A stretch of DNA of 52,962 nt, from NCBI GenBank assembly GCA_944372055.1, contig CALVYF010000006.1, positions 1 through 52,962 on the forward strand, in the 5' to 3' direction. Under the pieces are notes generated by a model, which searched no databases, was not told where the DNA came from, and saw nothing but the letters and a program-made list of their open reading frames with translations. Of the stretch, positions 36,662 to 43,847 are shown piece after piece. This stretch comes from an uncultured Bacilli bacterium (GTDB taxonomy: Bacteria; Bacillota_I; Bacilli_A; RF39; UBA660). Within the stretch, counting starts at the first letter, position 1, and the number at the start of each line of letters is the position of its first letter. A program made the position numbers and the translations under genes.

Positions 36662-37765
36662 ATGAAACGAAAGAGTTGTCTAGTAATAGGATATATGAAC
36701 TTAAATTTTGGAGATGATCTTTTTTTCTATATTTTATTTAAAAGATATCCACAAGTAGATTTTTACATGTATCCACCATCTGTATTATTGGATAAATATA
36801 AAAAATGTTATAAAAAGTTCAAAAATGTTAAATTTTATGAAGAAGAAGAGTATTATATTAATGTTAGAAAAGACATAGTAGATAAAAATACTGCTATTAA
36901 TTTATTTCCAATGATATGCGAAAGAGCAAAAAAAGTAGATTTTTACATCAATATTGGTGGAAGTATTTTTATTCAAAATGATAATTGGAAAAACGATGAC
37001 AGATTTATTTTAAAAGACTTATTAAATGATAAAAAATCATTTATCATTGGATGTAATTTTGGACCAGGGGATGATGAATTTACAGAATTTTATAAAAACT
37101 GGTTTGCTAAATTTGATGATGTGTGTTTTAGAGATAACAAATCTTATGAAATTTTTAAAGAATTGCCAAATACTAGAAAAGCTACGGATATCGTACTATC
37201 AAATTGTAAAAAGAATTTAATATCTAATGCATTATATAAAAAGAATATCGCAATATCAGTAATTGATATTACAAATAATAAAAATTTAAAAGACTACGTA
37301 GATTGTTATTATGAGTGGCATATAAAAGTAATAAAAAATTATATACATAGAGGATATAATATAAATTTATTTTCCTTCTGTACAACTGATGGCGATTTAA
37401 AAGCCATTAATGAAATTTTAAAAGGAATTAATGAAGAAGATAAAAAGCATATAAAAGTAATACAATATAATGGTTCAATATCTCGATTTTTAAATAAATT
37501 CAAAAGAAATAAATATGTTATTGGCACAAGATTTCATTCAATCATTTTAGCCATTATGAATAATCAAGAATTCATCCCAATTTCTTATAGCAAAAAGACT
37601 GACAACTTTTTAAAAGATTTAGAATCTAGTATAAAAGCAGTACAAATAAAGGACTTAAATAAAAAATCAAAAAAGAATTTAAAATTTTATCATGTAATAC
37701 AAGATTTTGACGCAGAAAAGCAATTTGAGAAAATAGATCAATATATAAAAAATAAGACACATTAG
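36662..37765 (+). CDS. polysaccharide pyruvyltransferase family protein
   Basis: 367 residues. The N-terminal LNFGDDLFFYILF (substrate-binding GD), FYINIGGSIFIQ and the C-terminal GTRFHSIILAIMNNQEFIPI with the conserved Arg-His pair mark the CsaB/polysaccharide pyruvyltransferase family. Members attach ketal pyruvate from phosphoenolpyruvate to sugars of secondary wall polymers, giving negative charge and S-layer binding sites. It lies 17 bp after the GT2/GT4 gene and ends the locus. Confidence 0.85.
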   Translation: MKRKSCLVIGYMNLNFGDDLFFYILFKRYPQVDFYMYPPSVLLDKYKKCYKKFKNVKFYEEEEYYINVRKDIVDKNTAINLFPMICERAKKVDFYINIGGSIFIQNDNWKNDDRFILKDLLNDKKSFIIGCNFGPGDDEFTEFYKNWFAKFDDVCFRDNKSYEIFKELPNTRKATDIVLSNCKKNLISNALYKKNIAISVIDITNNKNLKDYVDCYYEWHIKVIKNYIHRGYNINLFSFCTTDGDLKAINEILKGINEEDKKHIKVIQYNGSISRFLNKFKRNKYVIGTRFHSIILAIMNNQEFIPISYSKKTDNFLKDLESSIKAVQIKDLNKKSKKNLKFYHVIQDFDAEKQFEKIDQYIKNKTH

Positions 37766-37779
37766 ATATGTGTCTTATT
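37751..37779. terminator. bidirectional terminator between convergent genes
   Basis: AATAAGACACAT, loop TAGAT, ATGTGTCTTATT: perfect 12-bp stem, with T runs on both strands at least partly. Stem arms include the stop codons of both genes. Confidence 0.8.
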
Positions 37780-39373
37780 TACATTTTCCTAGATTAACAC
37801 AAGAATCATAATAAGTTGAGCGTTTTTTTAGTTCTTTATCTATATAACTATTACCATATATTTCACTTAACGTTTTTTTATTACTGAATAAATTAGTACC
37901 TAATCCTAATCTATCACCTTTAATTTTTACACCTAAAGCTGCTAGAGCAGTAGGATAATAATCAAATGTAGTAAAATCACGATTTTTAGTATGATCTGTT
38001 TCAACCGCAGAATTTAAATAAACATTATAGACTCGTCTTTCATAGTCATCGGGTAAGTTATTAAATGAACTAGTATTCATACTAAGATGATCACCAGCTA
38101 AAATGACGGTTGTATTATCATAAAAATCTTGATCTTGAATCCACTCAACAAATTCTCCAAGTTGTCTATCAGAACAATAAATAGCATTTAAATAAGGATT
38201 ACTAGAATAATTTGGACAAAAATCACTTTCATACCCGTCAGGCATATGGGTGTCTACTGTTAACATAGTAAAATTGAATGGTTCATCACTGTCAGCAACT
38301 TTTTCTAATTCCTGTTTTGCATATTCATATAATATTTCATCTTCATATCCCCAGAAAACATAATAGTCATCAGGAATAATGCCATCCTCTTTGGCAGTAT
38401 AAAGGTCAAAGACCTGATAATCGCCATGTCTTTTATAATAGACTCTTCTACCACCAAAGGATAAGTCAGACCCCACCATAATAGATTGATGATATCCTTC
38501 TTCGGCCAATATATCACCAATTGCAGTAGCACCATTAACAAGTCCATTTTTATAATTTTTCTCTTGATTAGCATCATCTGCAATAAATGGTGTTTTTATA
38601 GGAATTCCAGCAGTAGCTGCCACCATACCACCCATCGTCCAAGAAGCACCAAAAGGCATATGAGCACCACCAACACCATCTGTATTAGAAAAATTAATAT
38701 AATCTTCAGCTAACTCTGTAAGATTTGGAATATAGTTATATGGATAACCACCACCACTTTCATAATCAGCATAAGTAGATTCCATAGATTCTAAATAGAT
38801 ATAAATTAAATTTCTTTTTTTCTTAGGAAATTCCAGTTTTACATCTGCAGGATTTACATATTCTTCTTCGAAAAAAGTAGAACTTTTTGCATTAGCTTCA
38901 ATATATTCATTTATATATAACTCATCCATTGCGTAAACAACGGAATCAGTCAAAGTATAGATTGGTATAAGACAAGCGATTAAGAAAATAAAAACTGCAA
39001 TATTAAATTTAATATGAAATTGTTTTTTTAATATAGTAACCTGTAACTGAATCTTACTATTCCTAAAGAAAACTCTATAAATAATATAAATAACAATAAA
39101 AAGTCCAAGTAAAATTAAAGTTGTTTGCAATGGAGGATAAATATTAGATTTAAAGAAGTCGTCTAATATATCCTTACTAGCAGTAGTAACAGAAGTACCT
39201 AAAGTATATAAAATTTCATCAAATGAAGTGAAACTATAATTCTCTATTGCCCAGTTTGTTCCAAGACGCAATGCCATGGAAAGAAAGATAGCTAAGAAAA
39301 ATAGTATAACAAAAAGAAGACTAATGCTTCCTTTTATAATCTGCACTATGATTTTTAGAACTTTTTTTAACAT
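37775..39373 (-). CDS. OpgB/MdoB-type sulfatase-fold phosphoglycerol transferase
   Basis: 532 residues. Three or four N-terminal helices (about 15-36, 82-100 and 125-147) are followed by an extracellular sulfatase domain from about 187. IYLESMEST gives the metal-ligand Glu (E195); GASWTMGGMVAATAGIPI carries the Thr nucleophile (T246). This block resembles OpgB of Gram-negatives (SWTIAGMVASQ) much more than the LtaS block seen at 4907. TVDTHMPDG and LAGDHLSM hold further metal ligands. It likely transfers phosphoglycerol, or another phospho-alcohol, to a surface polymer or glycolipid outside the cell. It lies beside the polysaccharide locus, on the opposite strand. Its start overlaps the preceding gene by 53 bp. 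Confidence 0.85.
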   Translation of the reverse strand: MLKKVLKIIVQIIKGSISLLFVILFFLAIFLSMALRLGTNWAIENYSFTSFDEILYTLGTSVTTASKDILDDFFKSNIYPPLQTTLILLGLFIVIYIIYRVFFRNSKIQLQVTILKKQFHIKFNIAVFIFLIACLIPIYTLTDSVVYAMDELYINEYIEANAKSSTFFEEEYVNPADVKLEFPKKKRNLIYIYLESMESTYADYESGGGYPYNYIPNLTELAEDYINFSNTDGVGGAHMPFGASWTMGGMVAATAGIPIKTPFIADDANQEKNYKNGLVNGATAIGDILAEEGYHQSIMVGSDLSFGGRRVYYKRHGDYQVFDLYTAKEDGIIPDDYYVFWGYEDEILYEYAKQELEKVADSDEPFNFTMLTVDTHMPDGYESDFCPNYSSNPYLNAIYCSDRQLGEFVEWIQDQDFYDNTTVILAGDHLSMNTSSFNNLPDDYERRVYNVYLNSAVETDHTKNRDFTTFDYYPTALAALGVKIKGDRLGLGTNLFSNKKTLSEIYGNSYIDKELKKRSTYYDSCVNLGKCK

Positions 39374-39692
39374 CCTTTTTACGTTCCTTTACATCAATAT
39401 TAATCTGTACTACTTTAGATATAATAAATAATAGACAACTAATTGCAATCGCAACAGCAAAACTTATTAACATGTATTGCATAGTAAAATCGATAGTAAA
39501 TAATTTAGAACTATACCAATTAATTTTACCAGTATGAATAAAATGATAAATAATAGTCATAATTAAATTAATAATAAAAGTATAACCAAGATAAGGAATA
39601 ACTAATTCATTAAGCTTTCTTTTTTCCTTTCTTAACTTTTCACTTACCAAGATAGAAATACTAGCAGGTAAGAATAAACACAAATATAACAT
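39321..39692 (-). CDS. small polytopic membrane protein of unknown function
   Basis: 123 residues: three helices (about 1-15, 33-50 and 71-93) and a basic C-terminal tail. No family recognised. Its 3' end overlaps the sulfatase start by 53 bp, and the AAAAGGAAG-rich end lies inside the sulfatase frame, so translation is likely coupled. It may assemble with the sulfatase. A promoter lies just upstream. Confidence 0.65.
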   Translation of the reverse strand: MLYLCLFLPASISILVSEKLRKEKRKLNELVIPYLGYTFIINLIMTIIYHFIHTGKINWYSSKLFTIDFTMQYMLISFAVAIAISCLLFIISKVVQINIDVKERKKDVKKSSKNHSADYKRKH

Positions 39693-39742
39693 ACTGCACC
39701 TTCCTCATTATAATCTATCTTATGGATAGATAAAACAACAAA

Positions 39743-39771
39743 ATTATATCAAAAAACTAGTGGAAAATCAA
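39743..39771 (-). promoter_or_regulatory. SigA-type promoter for membrane protein-sulfatase pair
   Basis: On the minus strand: TTGATT (39766-39771), a 17-nt spacer, TG-A, TATAAT (39743-39748). A 7-bp hairpin (39713-39731) lies in the 5' leader. Confidence 0.7.
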
Positions 39772-39836
39772 TGAAAATTGTATGAAATATAATATCTTTA
39801 ACAAAATATAATAAAATGTACTAAAATAAAAGAATA

Positions 39837-39845
39837 TGTTATAAT
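39837..39845 (+). promoter_or_regulatory. extended -10 promoter for lipid kinase
   Basis: TG-T, TATAAT (39840-39845), 24 bp upstream of the ATG; no good -35. Confidence 0.55.
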
Positions 39846-39868
39846 ATAGCTATCAAGGAGCGAAGACT

Positions 39869-40789
39869 ATGAAAAAATGTATCATTATTATGAATCCTGA
39901 AAGTGGTAAAGTCAAAAGTTTAAGTACGAAAAATGAATTTTATGATGTCTTAAGAAAACATGGTTATGATGCAGAAATTAAATATACTAAGGGACCAAAA
40001 GATGCCACTAGAATTGTAGAAGAACTAGAAGATGATGTGGATTTAGTAATCAGTGCCGGAGGAGATGGTACGTTGAATGAAGTAGTAACCGGAAATCTTC
40101 GCCGCGAAAAGAAACTTGTTTTAGCGAACCTCCCTATGGGAACAACGAATGATGTTGCCAATATGTATGGATATACAAAAGATTATCAAAAAAACTTGGA
40201 ATTACTATTAAACGGAGTAAGAAAAAAAGTAGATGTTTGCTATATTGATAATACGCCTTTTGTCTATGTCGCATGTCTAGGAGATTATATTGATATGGCC
40301 TATAATACTCCAAGAAATTTAAAAAAGAAATATGGTAAAATTGCTTATATTTTATATGGCTTAAGACAGTTACAAAATAAAATTCATAAGTATCATGTAA
40401 AATACAAAGTAGATGGAGTAGAACATGAAGGAGAATATTCATTTTTCTTTATTACTAACTCATCACGTGTAGCAGGTGTAGATGATATTTACTATGATGT
40501 AAAAATGGATGACAATATGTTTGAAGTGGCTCTCGCTAATCCAAAAACGAAACCAGATATTTTAAGAATGTTAGTTCAAGTAACTATGAAAGATGTAAAA
40601 GAAGTTCCAGGAATTACCTATTATCAAACCAACGATTTTGAAATAGAATTCTTAGACAAACCAAAAACTTCTTGGTGTATTGATGGCGAAGAATATGAAA
40701 CAAATAAAACTAAATATGAATTTAAAGTAAACCAAAGCATAAAAATGTTAATACCAAGAACAAATGCAAAGAAGTTATTTAATAAGTAA
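39869..40789 (+). CDS. diacylglycerol kinase-family lipid kinase (DgkB/YegS type)
   Basis: 306 residues, full family length. IIMNPESGK is the first conserved strand, ISAGGDGTLNEVVTG the GGDGT nucleotide site, and LPMGTTNDVANM the second glycine-rich motif; SWCIDGEEY near the end is also conserved. Family members phosphorylate diacylglycerol; in LTA-making Firmicutes DgkB recycles the diacylglycerol released by LtaS into phospholipid. An LtaS-type gene is present at 4907, which makes that role attractive, though other lipid substrates are possible. Confidence 0.88.
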   Translation: MKKCIIIMNPESGKVKSLSTKNEFYDVLRKHGYDAEIKYTKGPKDATRIVEELEDDVDLVISAGGDGTLNEVVTGNLRREKKLVLANLPMGTTNDVANMYGYTKDYQKNLELLLNGVRKKVDVCYIDNTPFVYVACLGDYIDMAYNTPRNLKKKYGKIAYILYGLRQLQNKIHKYHVKYKVDGVEHEGEYSFFFITNSSRVAGVDDIYYDVKMDDNMFEVALANPKTKPDILRMLVQVTMKDVKEVPGITYYQTNDFEIEFLDKPKTSWCIDGEEYETNKTKYEFKVNQSIKMLIPRTNAKKLFNK

Positions 40790-40798
40790 GGTGAAGTT

Positions 40799-41593
40799 AT
40801 GGCAAAAGAAAATAAAAAAGAAAAACGTCAATTAAAAATTAATATTGTTGTATATTTAGTACTAAGATTTTTAGTAATCGTATGTATGGTAGAGCAATCT
40901 TTAAAAGGGAACTGGCATAGTGTGGCACTATGTTTTCTAACATTAATATTGTTTACTCTACCAACAATTGCATCAAAAACTTTTAAAGTAAAATTACCAA
41001 CGACACTAGAAATTATCATTTATTTATTTATCTTTGGAGCAGAAATACTAGGAGAAATTCAAAACTTTTATGGAGTATTTAAACACTGGGATACTATGTT
41101 ACATACACTAAATGGTTTTCTATCAGCAGCAATTGGATTCTCACTAATCGATATTTTAAATAGAACAGAAAGATTTCATATCAAGATGACACCATTATTC
41201 GTAGCGCTAGTAGCTTTTTGTTTTTCTATGACAATCGGAGTATTATGGGAATTCTTTGAATTCACTGCAGATCGCTATTTTAATACGGACATGCAAAAAG
41301 ATAGAATTGTAGAAAAAATACAATCAGTAGAATTAAATAAAGAGAATAAGAATGATCCACTTATCATAGACGATATTAATAAAACCATTATCTATAGTGA
41401 TAACAATAAAAAAACGACAATTGAAGGTGGGTATTTAGATATAGGTATTATTGATACTATGAAAGATTTAATAGTCAATTTTATTGGTGCACTAGTGTTT
41501 TCCATTTTAGGTTTTTTATATATTAAAGACCGTGATGAATATAAGTTCATTGAAAGATTCTTACCAGTAATGAAGAAATTTAAAGAAGAATAG
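40799..41593 (+). CDS. YjdF/DUF2238-like membrane protein
   Basis: 264 residues with six helices. HWDTMLHTLNGFLSAAIGFS and GVLWEFFEFTADRYFNTDMQ are the typical paired histidine/acidic membrane motifs of the YjdF (DUF2238-like) family. An insertion of about 50 charged residues sits between helices 5 and 6. Function unknown. It follows the lipid kinase by 9 bp and probably shares its transcript. Confidence 0.65.
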   Translation: MAKENKKEKRQLKINIVVYLVLRFLVIVCMVEQSLKGNWHSVALCFLTLILFTLPTIASKTFKVKLPTTLEIIIYLFIFGAEILGEIQNFYGVFKHWDTMLHTLNGFLSAAIGFSLIDILNRTERFHIKMTPLFVALVAFCFSMTIGVLWEFFEFTADRYFNTDMQKDRIVEKIQSVELNKENKNDPLIIDDINKTIIYSDNNKKTTIEGGYLDIGIIDTMKDLIVNFIGALVFSILGFLYIKDRDEYKFIERFLPVMKKFKEE

Positions 41594-41613
41594 CCTAGGG
41601 TTATTTTTTTTTG
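41589..41613 (+). terminator. Rho-independent terminator
   Basis: AATAGCC, loop TAG, GGTTATT (one G-T pair), then a run of about nine T. It overlaps the stop codon of the YjdF-like gene. Confidence 0.75.
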
Positions 41614-41629
41614 AAATTTTTAAGGAAGA

Positions 41630-41664
41630 CTCCTACTTTTTTCGAATAATAAAGTAGGAGGTGA
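41630..41664 (+). promoter_or_regulatory. hairpin hiding the ribosome binding site of the PD-(D/E)XK gene
   Basis: CTCCTACTTT (41630-41639) pairs perfectly with AAAGTAGGAG (41651-41660), loop of 11 nt. AGGAGGTGA (41656-41664) is the Shine-Dalgarno of the gene that starts at 41669, so its 5' half is closed in the stem. Confidence 0.75.
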
Positions 41665-41668
41665 AATT

Positions 41669-42565
41669 ATTAAAAAATTTTATACATGCCGCTATGATAG
41701 AGCATTTAAAGAAGTATTCATGAACGAATCAAACAAAGACTTGTTAATTTATTTATTAGAAGGAATTCTAAAACTAAAAATAAATAACGTGGAATATCTC
41801 AATTTAGAACAAAATGTAGGAAATATCTACGTAAAAAGAAAACACTTCGATTTATTTTTAAAAACAGATATTGGAAATATCCAAGTAGAAGTAAATGCTT
41901 CTAATCTAAATTATGTAAAACCAAGAAATATGTCTTATATATGTGCAATATATTCTAACCATGTATTAAAAGGACAAAATTATAATCAAGATACTAAGAT
42001 TATACAAATTAATTTTAGTTATGGACTAGAAGATTCAGAAGAGAAAAGAGTATATTATGTACAAGATCAAAGTAATAAAAAATATGTGGAAAATTTTACC
42101 ATTTATGAAATCAATATGGAAAAATATATAAACTATTGGTATACTAAAAACAAAGAAAAAATAGAAGAAAATAAAGAAATAATTATGCTAGATTTAGAAT
42201 TAGAAGAATTAAAGCTTCTGTCAAAAGAAGATAGGATGGTGAAAAAATATATGAGTGAAATGGAAAAAATCAATAGTAATCCTGAATTTTTTGAATATAT
42301 GAGCGCAGAAGAAGATAATCGAAAGATAGAAAATTCTATTAGAAGAGAAATGATAGAAAGAGGATTAAAAGAGGGTTTAGAGCAAGGACTAGAGCAAGGT
42401 CTGGAACAAGGTCTGGAACAAGGTCTAGAGCAAGGTTTAGAGCGAGGACTAGAACAAGCAAAAATTGATATTGCTCATAATATGCTAAAAGATGGATTAG
42501 ATATTGTTACAATAGCTAAGTATACTGGTTTAGCTAAAGAAACAATCCAAGAAATGTCCAAATAG
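41669..42565 (+). CDS. PD-(D/E)XK nuclease family transposase (Rpn-like), ATT start
   Basis: 298 residues if started at ATT 41669, 281 from the ATG at 41720. ATT is preferred: the strong AGGAGGTGA ends 4 nt before it, no ATG, GTG or TTG lies in frame back to the TAA at 41621, and the segment it adds (YDRAFKEVF) is the conserved N-terminus of the family. The nuclease core shows HFDLFLKTDIGNIQVEVN with Asp and Glu in PD-(D/E)XK positions. The C-terminus has seven GLEQ-type units and a short helical end. Family members (PDDEXK_2, Rpn) are DNA nucleases that promote recombination and are often mobile. No terminal inverted repeats or target duplication were seen. No good promoter is visible between the upstream terminator and the gene. 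Confidence 0.8.
   Translation: MKKFYTCRYDRAFKEVFMNESNKDLLIYLLEGILKLKINNVEYLNLEQNVGNIYVKRKHFDLFLKTDIGNIQVEVNASNLNYVKPRNMSYICAIYSNHVLKGQNYNQDTKIIQINFSYGLEDSEEKRVYYVQDQSNKKYVENFTIYEINMEKYINYWYTKNKEKIEENKEIIMLDLELEELKLLSKEDRMVKKYMSEMEKINSNPEFFEYMSAEEDNRKIENSIRREMIERGLKEGLEQGLEQGLEQGLEQGLEQGLERGLEQAKIDIAHNMLKDGLDIVTIAKYTGLAKETIQEMSK
42374..42457 (+). repeat. seven 12-bp GLEQ codon repeats
   Basis: GLEQ in seven tandem units (one reads GLER), 84 bp in all. Common in PDDEXK_2/Rpn proteins, where it forms a helical linker and can change length by slippage. Confidence 0.9.
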
Positions 42566-42583
42566 TGATAAAAGAGATTAAAA

Positions 42584-42617
42584 AAATAAAGTAAAATAAG
42601 CTTACTTTATTTTTTTG
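42584..42617 (+). terminator. Rho-independent terminator
   Basis: AAATAAAGTAA (42584-42594), 7-nt loop, TTACTTTATTT (42602-42612), T run to 42616. Confidence 0.85.
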
Positions 42618-42678
42618 TCGATTTTTGTCATACGAAACATTTGTCATGTTTTGTCGAAATGCTAGAAAATATTTTCTA
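42614..42678 (+). promoter_or_regulatory. four phased TTTGTC repeats and a 16-bp palindrome upstream of the STAS-sigma operon
   Basis: TTTGTC starts at 42614, 42624, 42640 and 42650: two pairs, each spaced 10 bp (one helix turn), pairs 26 bp apart. A perfect palindrome, TAGAAAATATTTTCTA, follows at 42663-42678. The layout looks like a regulator-binding site. No convincing SigA promoter is seen; TATAGT at 42686 lies too close to the binding site. Confidence 0.55.
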
Positions 42679-42709
42679 TTTGTTTTATAGTGCAAATAGA
42701 GGTGAAGAC

Positions 42710-43048
42710 ATGCTAACAGTATCACGACAAGTAAACAGAGGAATCATATTTATTAGATTGGAGGGAGAACTAACTGCAAATAACTTCTATAAAGTGGCAG
42801 AAGAAATTAACTATTTATTATATAACCAAGGAATTTTAGTTTATGTATTTAACTTAGAAGACGTAAATAAAATAGATAAAGGCATATTGGAAAGTATTCA
42901 AAATAAGTTAACAGAAATCTTTTTAAAATGTGGTAGTGTTGCTATCTGTGGTATATCAACAAAATTAAGAAAAATGTTAGGAGAAAGAAAAAACGAATTA
43001 TTTTATGTAACAGAAGAAAAAGAAGTATTTCAATATATTAGTATTTAA
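42710..43048 (+). CDS. STAS-domain anti-anti-sigma factor-like protein lacking the phosphorylation Ser
   Basis: 112 residues from ATG 42710, preceded by GAGGTG; the longer frame from 42641 runs over the regulatory repeats. A single STAS domain of SpoIIAA/RsbV length. NLEDVNKIDKGIL aligns with the SpoIIAA loop DLSFMDSSGL, so the phosphorylated Ser is Lys57 and the next residue Gly58. In the family the unphosphorylated protein binds the anti-sigma kinase and frees the sigma factor; phosphorylation switches it off. A Ser-less form could not be switched this way. It lies 11 bp before a sigma-factor gene. Confidence 0.8.
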   Translation: MLTVSRQVNRGIIFIRLEGELTANNFYKVAEEINYLLYNQGILVYVFNLEDVNKIDKGILESIQNKLTEIFLKCGSVAICGISTKLRKMLGERKNELFYVTEEKEVFQYISI

Positions 43049-43059
43049 AAGGAGAGAAT

Positions 43060-43695
43060 ATGGACAGCATATTGGAATATGAAGATATGATTTATAAAAT
43101 GATTGGTAGATACCGAAACTTTGATAAAGAAGACCTATATCAAGTAGCGATGCTTGGTTTAATGAATGCTAAAAAAAATTATAATCCAAATGAAAATACA
43201 AAGTTTTCAACTTATGCTTATTATTATATTTTAGGAGAAATTAATGCTTATATTAGAGCAAGTAATCCTGTAAAGATAAGTAGAGACCTTCTTCGACTGA
43301 ACAAAAGCTTAGAGCATGCAAAAGAAGTGATGGCACAAAGATTAAAAAGGGAACCAACAACAGAAGAGCTATCTATCTTTTTAGAAGTTCCCATAGAAAA
43401 AATAGAAGAAGCAACACTTGCAACTAGACAGGTAGAGAGTCTAGATTACACCTATAGTGATGAAGAAAGTGATTTATATAATTCTTTTGGACAAGAAGAA
43501 ACACAAATGACCGAAGACTTCTTAGATCTAAAAGATGCCATAAAAAATCTCCCAAGAGAAGAACAACAGTTAATTATTGCGAGATATTATACGGGACTAA
43601 CACAACAAGAAACAAGCGAGTCTCTAGGAATATCTCAAGTACAAGTATCAAGAAAAGAATCAAAAATATTACAAAAGCTAAAGACAACTCTATAA
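43060..43695 (+). CDS. SigB/SigF/SigG-type RNA polymerase sigma factor
   Basis: 211 residues. Region 2: DLYQVAMLGLMNAKKNYNP and KFSTYAYYYILGEINAYIRA, like the FSTYAVPMIIGEI block of SigF. Region 3: PVKISRDLLRLNKSLEHAKE and RLKREPTTEELS. Region 4: the HTH in GLTQQETSESLGISQVQVSR. Short for the group (SigF about 255). The preceding STAS gene gives a spoIIA- or sigB-like arrangement with the anti-sigma kinase gene missing. It might be a forespore or stress sigma; SpoVA genes lie 3 kb downstream. A ribosome binding site (AAAGGAGAG) precedes the ATG. Confidence 0.9.
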   Translation: MDSILEYEDMIYKMIGRYRNFDKEDLYQVAMLGLMNAKKNYNPNENTKFSTYAYYYILGEINAYIRASNPVKISRDLLRLNKSLEHAKEVMAQRLKREPTTEELSIFLEVPIEKIEEATLATRQVESLDYTYSDEESDLYNSFGQEETQMTEDFLDLKDAIKNLPREEQQLIIARYYTGLTQQETSESLGISQVQVSRKESKILQKLKTTL

Positions 43696-43710
43696 AATAG
43701 AGTTTTTTTT
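43686..43710 (+). terminator. Rho-independent terminator
   Basis: AACTCTA (43686-43692), loop TAAAA, TAGAGTT (43698-43704), T run. The stem begins in the last codons of the sigma gene. Confidence 0.85.
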
Positions 43711-43719
43711 ATGAAAAAA

Positions 43720-43847
43720 TGATATAATAAGGCTAGAAACATTCCATTGTGAGTGGTCGAGGAGGTGTTGAGAAGGAAGATGTGTTAAAAAGGGGGAAGT
43801 CTATATGAATAAATAATTTCATATAATGAAAAGAAGGAGTGTAAAAG
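43720..43847 (+). promoter_or_regulatory. extended -10 promoter and purine-rich leader
   Basis: TG-A, TATAAT (43723-43728) without a clear -35. The following leader of about 110 nt is purine-rich, with three Shine-Dalgarno-like stretches (GAGGAGG, GAAGGAAG, GGGGGAAG) that lead only to tiny frames, and an 8-bp hairpin (43802-43825). No known riboswitch is recognised. Confidence 0.45.

Noticed and set aside
42374-42457. Regular short repeats considered as a CRISPR-like array
   Set aside because: Units of 12 bp are contiguous, in frame (GLEQ) and lack spacers.
41580-42620. Whole insertion sequence around the PD-(D/E)XK gene
   Set aside because: No terminal inverted repeats or target-site duplication were found flanking the gene; only terminators on both sides.
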